The notes under the pieces: model-generated | Database searches by the model: none | What the model was told of the DNA's origin: nothing | Seen by the model: only the letters and a program-made list of their open reading frames with translations | Translations under genes and position numbers: made by a program | Source of the DNA: Tetracentron sinense | Taxonomy: Eukaryota > Streptophyta > Magnoliopsida > Trochodendrales > Trochodendraceae | Assembly: GCA_015143295.1 (NCBI GenBank) | Contig: CM026568.1 | Coordinates: 31,442,441-31,506,440, forward strand | DNA: 64,000 nucleotides | Direction: 5' to 3' | Part shown: piece after piece, positions 33,688 to 45,600 of the stretch | Numbering within the stretch: the stretch's first letter is position 1 | How the letters are laid out: each line of letters starts with the position of its first letter

Positions 33688-36600
33688 ATAGAAAATGGTA
33701 TACCAACCTCCTTGACCGCCCGATGTCCAGCATGATCAACTTGTATTCTTGTGAGCCAGGTATGACATATCTTGCGATATACCTTACCCTTGACCGGCCC
33801 GATGTTTGGCTTTATCAACTTGTTTTTCTTGTGAGCCAGGTATGGCATATCCTAGGGATATGCCATACCCTTGACCGGCCCGACGTCCGGCTTTATCGTT
33901 CGTTTCGTGAATCACATTTCTTGTTCTTGTTTGGTTTCTCATATACATATGCTTTAGAAAACCAGTTTATGCATGCATGTGTGAGTGTGTGTAGCATTTG
34001 TGGTGATCATGATAGCATGTGCAACAAAAGGGATGTTATATAGCATTTTCATTCTTAATATAATTATGCGAGAATTTAGACAACATATATACATTTGATC
34101 AATTTATCATTTTTTAGGGAAAATTACATAAAGCTTACTTTCATCTTCTTCATCAAATCCATTTAGTTCTCGTTTAGGTATTTTATCAAACACATGACGT
34201 GCAACATTTCATAGTCATTATTTTTAAGTTCTTAGTGCATACATTTCATCAAACCATATAGGGTGTATTCGTTATGCTTGAAATGCCCATCTACCATTCT
34301 CCATCGCACAACATTCATCACACAATACGGCATCCCATCGCCTCAATCTTTCATCCATTCATACATCCCACCATTCACATTTATCTTGGTTGTATTTAGG
34401 GAAATTAGCATATTGCAAGGAAAGGGAGAATACAAGGTCAAAATCATCATTTTCAAGAGAGAATTCTAGGTTATTGCTAAGCGAGTTAGTAGGGTGCACT
34501 AACTTTGAGATCAAGGCTTGATCTCAAAGAAAAACCTTGGATTAGAAACCCCAATGGTAGAGGACTTGAGAATGCTTGATTGGGGAAGATCAACCCTCTT
34601 CTCCTCTTGATCTTGATGAAATCCTCCTTGGAGATTTTCCCAAATCTCCCTTCTCTTCCTTCAATCTTTCTCTCATTTCTTCTCTCTTAGGTTTAGGGTT
34701 AACCAAAAACACCCAAAAGGTTTTCTATTTATAAGCCCAAGAATTAAAACCCCTGATTTCGGGTCTTTAAAAAAACAGAATTCCGCGATGACGATCGATT
34801 GTTGATCTTGGGACGATCGATCGTCTACACTCCAATAAGCTTGCCTAGATTTCTGTCTCCAGACGATCGATCGTTATTTTATGACGATCGATCGTCCATG
34901 ATCCAGTGAGTTGCCTAGATTTCTGGGCTCATGACGATCGATCATCGATATGCTGCGATCAATCGTCGATCCCAGTTTCCTTATTTTTCACCTGCAGACC
35001 ACCCTTGGGGTGTTTCCAATCTTACTCCCATGCTTTTTTTAGGGACTTAAACTCCCTTCTTCATGCTGCCCATGGTTTATCGACATTCAATTCTTCATAA
35101 ATTATTAATTTGGACTATGTGAAGGGCCAATTGGCTATGAAAACACTGTTCATTAGGTACGAAAAGTTTCGGGGCGCTACATTCTCCCCCATTTACAAAA
35201 ATTTCGTCCTCGAAATTTGGACGATACATACATGTATAAAACAATAAGAAAATGCAAAAGAGGATGCCTACACTCTAAATGAAGAGGTGAGGATATTTTT
35301 CTTTTACTTCGGCCTCTCGTTCCCAAGTAGCTTCTTCTACTGAGTGGTGTTGCTATCTTACAAGGACCAAAAGAATGGTCTTGTTGCGCAAGAGTTGATC
35401 TCGCCTATCTAAGATCTGCACAGGTTGCTCAACTAGTGTGTGATCCTCTAGAATCTCTATCGCATCCAACACGATTACATGGGAAGGGTCTGGAACGTAC
35501 TTTCGGAGCGACATGAAATACATTGTGAACCGCTACCATATGAGCGGGCAAAGCAACACGTTAAGCTACCTCACCGACTCTAGTGATGATCTCGAACAAA
35601 CCAACATATCTCGGACTGGCATGCCTCTCTTCCCAAATCTCATAACGCCCTTAGTCGGTGAAATCTTGACAAAGACCAAATCACCAACTCGAAATTCAAG
35701 ATCTCTCATCCGGTTGTCGGCATAGCTCTTCTGTCGATCTTGTACGGTCTTCAACCTCTCCCGGATAAGCTTGACCCTATCAGCAGTCTGCTCAATCAAT
35801 TTGGGTCCCAATACTTTCCTTTCTCCGACTTCATCTCTATACAAAGGGGATCTACAACTTCTCCCGTACAAAGCCTCAAAAGGTGCTATTTGAATACTCG
35901 CTTGATAACTGTTATTGTAAGCGAATTCCACAAATGGCAAGTGGTCTTTCTAACTACTTTTGAAATCTAGCATGTAGGCTCGAAGCATGTCTTCGATAAT
36001 TTGATTCACCCTCTCGGTTTGCCCGTCAGTCTGAGGATGAAAGGCTATGCTAAAGTCCAAATGGGAACCCATTGCGCTTTGAAAGCTCTTCTAGAACTTA
36101 AAAGTGAATCTTGGATCCCGGTCTGAAACAATGCTCACTGGCATTCCGTGCAACCGGATTATCTCCTTGATGTACGCCGCCGCCAACTGATTCGAGTTGA
36201 ATGTAGTCCGGTATGGCAAGAAATGAGCGGACTTAGTTAGTCTGTCAATTACAACCCAAATAGCATCGGAGTTCTTGGCTGTTCGTGGCAACCCCACAAT
36301 GAAGTCCATAGAGATGTTCTCCCATTTCCACTCAGGAATAGGGAGGGACTGCAATAGACCCGCCGGTCTCATGTGCTCAGCTTTGACTTGCTGACACACC
36401 AAGCATCGGGACACGTACTTGGTTACTTCTCTCTTCATGTTCCGTCACCAAAAGTACCCTTTCAAGTTTTTATACATTTTGGTACCCCCGGGGTGAACGT
36501 TATACTTGGACCGGTGAGCTTCATCCAAGATCTCTCTTTTAAGCTCTTCATTGTCAGGAACACATGTTCTTCCCTTGTATATGATAGTTCCATCTCTGCT

Positions 36601-39600
36601 CGTGGCGAAATCCTTGCTACCCCTACTAATTATCTTGTCTCGGTACGCAAGTAACTGGGTATCCGATTCTTGTAATTCTCGGATCCGGTCCAAGATGTAA
36701 GGCCTGACGGTGATGTTAGCCATTATTGGTCCAAAAGTAGGGAGACTAAGACTGATGTCGAGGTTGGATGCATCCTTTAACAACCTCCACTTATGCATCA
36801 TCATATGAGTTAAGAGGGCAGTAGGCTTCCTGCTAAGTGCATCTGTGACTACATTAGCCTTGCCTGGATGGTATTGAATGGAACACTCATAATCTTTCAA
36901 AAAATTCATCCATCGCCGTTGCCTTAAATTCAATTCCTTCTGGGAGAACAGGTACTTCAAGCTCTTGTGATTTGTGAACACCTCAAATTGTTCCCCATAT
37001 AGATAATGTCACCATATTTTCAAAGCAAACACAACCGCGGCGAGCTCTAAGTCGTGTGTAGGGTAGTTCTTCTCATGGTCTTTCATTTGCCTTGAGACAT
37101 AGACAATGACCTTACCATGCTGCACGAGCACACATCCCAATCTCACGTGCGAGGCGTCACTGTACACTACGAAGCCGCCACTCTCGGATGACACCGTGAG
37201 GACGGGAGCCGTAGTGAGCCGCTTCTTCAACTCCTGGAAGCTAATCTCACATCTGTCGCTCCAGCTGAACTTGGTATTTTTCTTCATAAGGTAAGTGAGC
37301 GGTGATGCTAAACTGGAGAATCCTTCCACAAATCTCCAATAATAGCATGCCAACCCGAGGAAACTCTGAATCTCGGTGATACTTTTGGGCCTCCCCCAAC
37401 TCATCACTGCCTCAATCTTTGTTGGGTCAACAGAAATGCCCTCAGCTGACACCACGTGGCCTAAGAACGCCACATTCTCCAACCAGAATTTGCACTTGCT
37501 TAACTTAGTGTATAGTCTATGCTCTCTTAACATCTCTAGAGCAAGGCGGAGGTCTCGTGCGTGATCTTCCCATGTCTGGGAATATACCAAGATGTCAATG
37601 AATACAATCACGCATCGATCCAAGTACGATCGGAACACCCGGTTCATCAAATCCATAAAGGTTGCTGGCGCATTTGTGAGACCGAAAGACATGACAAGAA
37701 ACTCGTAGTGCCTGTACCGAGTCCTGAAAGTCGTCTTTGAAATGTCCTCTGCCTTGATTTTCAACTGGTGATAACCCACTTTAAGGTCAATCTTGGAGAA
37801 ATATCTAGCTCCTTTTAGTTGATCAAATAAGTTGTCTATCCTTGACAACGGATAACGATTTTTGATAGTGACTTTGTTTAACTGTCGGTAATCAATACAC
37901 ATACGCATTGAGCCATCCTTCTTCACAAATAACACTGGGGCATCCCATGGTGAGACACTAGGTCTAATGAATCTCAGGCTCTGTAGTTCTTCTAACTGCA
38001 CCTTCAACTCCTTGAGTTCAATAAGGGCCATCCTATACGGTGCTCTTGAAATCGGAGCTGTGCCGGGCGTAAGCTCAATCGCGAATTTAATCTCTCTATC
38101 GGGAGGCAATCTGGGTAATTCCTCTGGAAAGACATCCAGGAACTCACTCACAACTGGAATGGTTGAAGATTTTTGTGTCTCTAGGTTCGTTAAGCTTAGT
38201 GCCGCAAAGCGAGCAATATCCCTTCTTTACAATCCTCGAAAATGAAACGACTTTACTCCTTCCGGCTTAAAGTTCACCATCTTCTTAAAGCACGCCACAT
38301 GTCCGTGGTGAGTCACTGGCCAATCCATACTAAGAATGACATTAAAGTCCAAATCTTGGAAGTCCAAGATGATCAGGTCAGCTAATAACTCATTCTGTCC
38401 CACTTGAACCACACTGTCCTCGTAGATCCGATCTGTGTCAACAGACTTGCCAAGCGGAGTCGCAATAGTTAACTCCCGCTCCAGCGGACTAGACTCGGAC
38501 GCAAAACCCTTCGCAAAACTAGGTGAAAGGAAGGAGTGAGTGGATCTCGTGTCGATCAACACTTGGGATAGACATTCATTTATCAATAAAACGCCTGTAC
38601 GATTAGATAACTAACGTCAATAGATTTCAAGCATACATACATCATACGTGGGTAGCCTATTAGATACTAACAAACATCACATCATAGTAAGCATTTTCAA
38701 CGTAAAACTTTAGCATTTCCGCGTACCTTGCACAACATCATCCGATGCACGTGCGTCCCTTTTTGACAATGCAAAGATTCATCCTTGAGTTGCTTGACGA
38801 GACGACCGGGTAGACGGTGAGGGCCTCGATGCCTGAGAAGAGCTCTGCTGAGATGCCTGCCTAACAGAGGGCCTACTCCCTTGAGAATGAGTTGGCAAGT
38901 GATGACGGGGACAATCTCGAATCATGTGACCTTGGTCACCACAATGAAAACAGCTTCTCGTAACTTTCTGGCATTCCCCTGCTAGATGCCTCCTTCTACA
39001 AAGGGTGTAGATATCATACAGATAGGTGGAGGGTGCATATTTTGTTGCCTGAGTCACTGCGGGCGATGACCCTGAGTAGTAGCCGGGCGCAAAGTTCGGT
39101 GGGGCAAAAGGGCGAAGAGACTGAAGTGCAGAGTATAATCTCTGTGACGGTGCTGGCCCTGAAGACTGATGAGAATTAGTCCTTGCTCTTTTCTCCCCTG
39201 AACTATTGGACTGACCTTTCTCCATTCTTCTTCTCTTGAAGAATTCCTCTGAATTCGACTCTGCCAAAAGTGTCTTGTTTATTACCTCGGCATATGTCTT
39301 ATGCCGGAACATTGAAACTCGGTCCTTGAGGTAGGCCATCAACCCCCTCTCAAATTTTCGGGCTTTTATAGCTTTGTTAGCAATCATGTGTGGAGCAAAT
39401 CTTGATAGTTCCGAAAACTTAGTTTCATAAGCGGCTACTGATAAGTTACCTTGCTGCAAGGTAATAAATTCGACTTCCTTCTTTTCTTTCATCCCGATTG
39501 GGAAGTACTTCCTGTAGAAAACATCCAAAAATTCTCCCCATGTCCATTCTTGACCCTGTCGGGTCAACTCCTGAGTCCTAAGTGCGGACCTTCACTAATG

Positions 39601-42600
39601 ATCGGCTTCGCCTTCAAGCATAAAGGCAACCCAAGTGATCCTCTCTGCCTCAGTAGTCGTCAACACAAAGAAAATCTTTTCAAGTTCCTGAATCCATCAT
39701 TCAGTGACTAACGGGTCAATACTTCCACAAAAGACTGGAGGCCTTATCCTCCGAAAAGCTTCTATTCCGGCTTGTGCTCGATTTGGAGGAGCAATTATAA
39801 GTGCGGCATTGGGAGTAGTCGGTTGCCTCGCCGCTAGCATAGCCAAAGTCTCGACTATTGATGCAAAAGCTTGGGCGAAATTGGATTGTTCATCACCCGA
39901 TGGAGCATCACCTCCATTGCCCCTCGTGTTGTATCCACGACCTTGAGCATTGCGTCTCATGATTAGATCCTGAGAACGACAATACACATGAGCCTAACTT
40001 GGATATCTAGTTACTAATCATTTCACCATTACTTCATATTCAATAAGCACATAACAACACACTCAAGGGATACATAGCAATGACATCACATACAATCTTT
40101 GTTCCTAGCGTAGGACTCTAAGTTCGGTTGAGCCCTAACCGGTTTTGACTAAGACTAACTCGTTAGTCTATACTTGGAATACGACTCTTTCGTATGACCC
40201 TAATGCCTTGTTCAATCATGATATCAAGTACTAAGTGACCCTAGGGACTCTAATGCCTAAGCTCTGATACCACTTCTGTCGCGCCCCAAAATACCCCCTA
40301 GAAGTTAAGAGATACTTTAGAGGTGACTATTCTTACCTGCCAAACCATCCTGCAATGAACAAGGCTAACATACAATGATAGAGCATGAATCAGAGTACGG
40401 AAGCTCATGATAGTGCAGAAGCGTAAACCAACTTTTTCTTTTCTACTTTAAACCAAATCAGTATTCTAAGTTAAATATGCAAAACATATCAAAGTAAAGG
40501 TGGACATGCCCACCTAACAAAATACAAAATGAGAAAACCTCACAACTCTCTCTACTAACAGTAATCTAAATAGGGTCACACGTCTCGGTTTCTATCCTCC
40601 TGCGTCTGCATCGGGATAGGTGGCTCTCTCTCCTCTACATATTCTTCCTCAACCCAAGGCTCAGGGTCGAGGACATCCACAGTACTTGCCGACATAAAAA
40701 TATGACTGAGTATGGAATATTCAGCGAGTACAAGCTACTAGTTAACAATAACAATAACAAAACATGATAGCAACAACGAGATATAATTCATCATATCAAT
40801 TTAAGCAATACTAATAACATATGACATTCATAGCATGAAAAGTAAAGCAAGGTAATAGTCTTGGCATGCTTGAATGAATGCAAAAATCCCCGATAAAACT
40901 CATACTTTGAAAGTCATGTCGTATTCTTGAAAATAGTCTTTTTTGTCATTCAAAACTTGCTTGTCATATTTCAAAACTTTTTCTTGTTTTGGTCTCGTTT
41001 CGTAAGAATCACACATGCTTGTCTTGTTCTTATTGAAATCACTTGTCTTACTTGTTCTTGTCATGTTCTTGACTTGACTTGTTTGTTTTCTTGTGAGCCA
41101 GAGGTTAGTGCCCTTGTACCGACTTGTGAGCCGGGAATGTAAATTCCTTTCAGCGAAATATATATATATATATATAGAATAGGGTATACCAACCTCCTTG
41201 ACTGGCCTGATGTCCGGCATGATCAACTTGTTTTCTTGTGAGCCAGGTATGACATATCCTGTGATATGCCCTACCCTTGACCGGCCCGATGTCCGACTTT
41301 ATCAACTTGTTTTGCCTTGTGACCCAGGTATGACATATTTTAGGGATATGCCCTACCATTGACCGGCCCGACGTCCGGCTTTATTGTTCGTTTCGTGAAT
41401 CACATTTCTTGTTCTTGTTTGGTTTCTCATATACATATACTTTAAAAAACCGGTTCATGCATGAGTGTGTGTAGCATTTGTGGTTATCATGATAGCATGT
41501 GCAACAAAATGAATGTTATATAACATTTTCATTCTTAATATAATCATGCGAGAATTTAGACAACATATAAACATTTGATCAATTTATCATTTTTTAGGAA
41601 AAATTACATAAAGCCTACTTTCATCTTCTTCATTTAATCCGTTTAGTTCTCGTTTAGGTATTTTATCAAACACATGACGTGCAACATTTCATAGTCATTC
41701 TTTTTAAGTTCTTAGTGCATACATTTCATCAAACCACATAGGGTGTATTCGTTATGCTTGAAATGCCCATCCACCATTCTCCATCACACAATATTCATCA
41801 CACAATACGGCATCCAATTACCTCAATCCCTCATCCATTCATACATCCCACAATTCACATTTATCTTGTTTGTATTTAGGGAAATTAGCATATTGCAAGG
41901 AAAGGGAGAATACAAGGTCAAAATCATCATTTTCAAGAGAGAATTCTAGGTTATTGCTAAGCGAGTTAGTAGGGTGCACTAACCTTGAGATCAAGGCTTG
42001 ATCTTGAAGAAAAACCTTGGATTAGAAACCCCAATGGTAGAGGAGAACCCTTGCTTGAAGAATGCTTGATTGGGGAAGATCAAACCCTCTTCTCCTCTTG
42101 ATCTTGATGAAATCCTCGTTGGAGATTTTCCCAAATCTCCCTTCTCTTCCTTCAATCTTGTTCTCCTTTCTTCTCTCTTAGGTTTAGGGTTAACCAAAAA
42201 CCCCCAAAAGGCTTTCTATTTATAAGCCCAAGGGTTAAAACCCTTGATTTCGGGGCTTTAAAAAAATAGAGTTCCGCGATGACGATCGATCGTCGATCTT
42301 GGGACGATCGATCGTCTACACTCCAGTAAGCTTGCCTAGATTTCTGTCTCTAGACAATCGATCGTTAGTTTGTGATGATCGATCGTCCATGATCCAGTGA
42401 GTTGCCCAGATTTTTGGGCTCATGACGATCGATCGTCGATCCCAGTTTCCTCATTTTTCACCTGCAGACCACCCTTGGGGTGTTTCCAACCTTGCTCTCA
42501 TGCTTTTTTTTAGGGTCTTAAACTCCTTTCTTCGCGCTGCCCATAGTTTATCGACATTCAATTCTTCATAAATTATTAATTTGGACTACGTGAAGGGCCA

Positions 42601-45600
42601 ATTGGTTATGAAAACACTATTCATTAGGTGCGGAAAGTTCCGGGGTGCTACAACTATGATGATCAAAATCATGCTTATTAAAACACACAAGTGCATAAAA
42701 TTTCCATTTCATGCTCGATAACTAATAATTCATGCATAAACATGTAAATCATCCACCAATCCTCATTTTATCTTGTTTAAACATGCAAAAATCGTAATAG
42801 AGTTAGGTTAAACGGTATATCGACCTTCCGGGATTGTTTCCCTATAATCCAACGCTTGAGAATCGACTTTCGGGACGATCTCTAAGCTTTTCCTTCATTC
42901 TCCAAGCAAATCAGTAGAAAACCTTAGGTTTTATTTCCTTTGCCAAATTAGGTTAAAAACCCTTAAGAGATTATAAACCCTCGAAATATAAGGTCTATTT
43001 ATAGTAGTGGTGGGGGTTTAAACCCTAAAATCTGTGCATAATGGCAATTTTTGTAATTTTCTGCACTAACGCTTTTAGAACGACCTTCGAATTTCTTTCG
43101 AACGCCCATCGAACGGACGGCTCAGGGAAGCTACTGTTTTTCATTTCATTGCAGACTGTTCGAACGACATGAGAGTCCGTTCGAATGGCTTCGAACAGAT
43201 GGGAGTCCATTTGAATGCCATTTGTTGGTTTTCCCTGTTTCTCTCAATTTTCGATTCTTCATTTTTTTAATCGTTTATACTTTGAAAACACTCCATAACA
43301 TTAAATTAATATTAAACACACAATGCATTTTTATTTTGACAATTCTACCCCTACTAATCACATAAATGGCATGAATATAAATTCGGGTCTCTACAATAAC
43401 TATATTTTTTATCGGTAAATGCAATATTATATAATGAAGAAACAAGAAACAAAATACATGCTACATTATATTACTATCTTTTTATGTTTTGTTATTCATA
43501 TTGGTTGTATGGGATAGATACAAAATGGGGCAACAAAATACATGCTACATTATATTACTATCTTTTCATGTTTTGCTATTCATATTGGTTGTATGGGATA
43601 GATACAAAATGGGGCTACCTTTGTCGTTGTGGATAAAATCTCAAATCCTCGAGATGGGAGACCAGCCTTACTAATTCAAGGTACTCATCAACCGAAGATC
43701 GCTCCTTGTTAATCTGATGTTGGAGATGTTTACTGTACTTTTTATTCATGGAAAAAAGATTTTCATCTGAATCATGTGTATCTGAACCCGGTGCTTCAAA
43801 TAAGATGATGGTGGCGGAATGGACCCAGAATCAATGCGTCGTTGTATGAGCTTTGGATTTTCAGATAAGAAATCAAAATCCTCAATTGGACAGTGTAAGA
43901 ATTCTATGATGCTTTTTTTTTTCGTTTTCATTTTCATTTTTTTTCTGCTTGTTCATTTATATTAATCGGTTGGCTTGTGGCCTTTCAGATGGAAACGGCT
44001 TCAAGACAAGTACTATGAGACTTGGGGCAGACGTTATCGTCTTCAGCCGCCACATGACGAAGAGGTTAGTGTCTTGTTAGCAAAGTCCTCCATTAGCATG
44101 TGCAGATGCCTTTCTAATCTTTTTTCTTTTTTAATCGGTAGCTGGCTTTCAAATCGTAATGTTCATGACTCTGTTACATAAGCTGTGTTTGATCACTTTA
44201 ACATCTGGAACTGTAGTCACTTGCCCCATTTTTGGGGATTTCTCAGCAAGGACATCTGGTTTAAACATTTATTATTATTGTCTTTCTTTCATTGGGTGGG
44301 ACATCAAAGAAGAAAATCAGGTAAATATAACGAAAATCAGAAAGCTTAATTATATTTATTCAGACCAATTGAGGTGGTTTTACAATGGTTTTTCTTGTCT
44401 TTCTTCCCAAGCTGCCTGTAGTAGGCTAGCCACCCTACCTAAACCAATCATCTGAGCTTCCTTGATACATAATCCTTAGAATTGACTAGCGACTACTGTG
44501 GAGTTTTAGTCATGAGATGTGAATTGTGGTTCTTAAGCAATGCTATAACTTTGTTTGATTTTCACTAATATTGCAGGTGGTTTTTTACTTTTACCTTTTA
44601 CACTTACTGTAAGTTTTACATTTGTTATGTAAAAAAAGAAAATAAAAAATTCGAGAATGGAGATAACCATCATCACTAACATGCCTACCAGAAAATGGAA
44701 ACTAACCTCTATGTGTAGGTAAAGCAAAACTCTCATTCTACTTGTTGAAATATTGAAGTATTTTATTACATATTGTTGTCCGGTTAAGTCTCTGTTCTCC
44801 TCATGGGTGGTCTTTTTCATTGTCAGGACATTGACTCAAAGCATTGGTCTCCTCTCTTATACGTTTTTGAGGCAAACAGGCCATGACAGAATAGTAGTAC
44901 CAATGGTGAGTTTGACATCAAATCACTCTGTTAATTTGACTGGGTTTGTATCGTTTGTTGTTTCACTCTAATATTCAATAACCATGTCAGTTTGCGGAGT
45001 TAAAGTTTAGAGCAATAACCTGGTAAATCTTTTGTCTGAGCACCGTGTACACGCGTGCAAGTGATGCACCCAGCACATAAATAATAACCATCTGGGGACT
45101 CCTACATCGGAGATCAGAAAGCTGATTGGATGACTGCAACAATGAAATGTAGATTTTTTCAGGTCATTACCAAATTTTTTATTGACTTATCCAAAGGAAA
45201 AAGGATATATCTGGTAGTTCTCTTTGGCTTAGGGTATTTTTTATTGGGACCCATTAAATGGTAGGCCCTGAACCCCTGCATGAGTGCATTGTGTCATGAT
45301 ATTCCATTCTATAGATTGAAGTGGCTCCGACACTCAAGACATTTTAGGTTTTCCTTTGATAACCTGATAATGTGCGCAATGTGTTAATATTCCATTTTGT
45401 AGACTGGTATTAGTGATCCCGATGCTGATACCATATTCCATACTACAAGATGGTTTTGGGACAGTTTCATATCTTTCTTAGAGGTTCCTTGGCTCTATCC
45501 TGAGAGTTTCTTGGACTTCATCTCTAGTTGGATCATATGTTTCTTAGAGTTTCCTGGAGCTATCTGCTGGTTCATTTGTGGGGTAAAAGAATAAGAGAGT

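Larger units (their letters stand above)
32767..42652 (-). mobile_element. complete Ty3/gypsy LTR retrotransposon (chromovirus, probably Tekay/Del-like)
   Basis: A 9886-bp element with two LTRs (32767-35181 and 40277-42652). The 5-bp target duplication ACTAT lies at 32762-32766 and 42653-42657. The primer binding site and polypurine tract are both present. One gag-pol frame runs on the minus strand in the order gag, protease, RT, RNase H, integrase, then a chromodomain-like remnant. The domain order and Met-tRNA primer site are those of Ty3/gypsy. The long LTRs and C-terminal chromodomain-like sequence suggest the Tekay/Del clade (inference). It is inactive: many stops, a changed protease site and a damaged RT catalytic box. 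Confidence 0.95.
31384..43395 (-). mobile_element. older gypsy-like solo LTR, split by the complete gypsy element
   Basis: On the minus strand it begins TGTAGAGACCCGAATTTATA (right end 43395) and ends near 31384 with GGGGCTCGAG. Flanked by ATAAC at 31379-31383 and at 43396-43400, a 5-bp target duplication. The outermost TGTCA of the left end is eroded. The two pieces (31384-32766 and 42653-43395, ~2.1 kb together) resemble the solo LTR at 19479-24851, with shared AGGTCGATATAC and TTCGAACG motifs and the same TGTAGAG start. The 9.9-kb element 32767-42652 sits inside it. Confidence 0.7.

Noticed and set aside
32767-42652. Tandem or spaced repeats as a CRISPR-like array
   Set aside because: CGATCG copies are irregularly spaced, lie in LTRs of a plant retroelement, and there are no cas-like genes.
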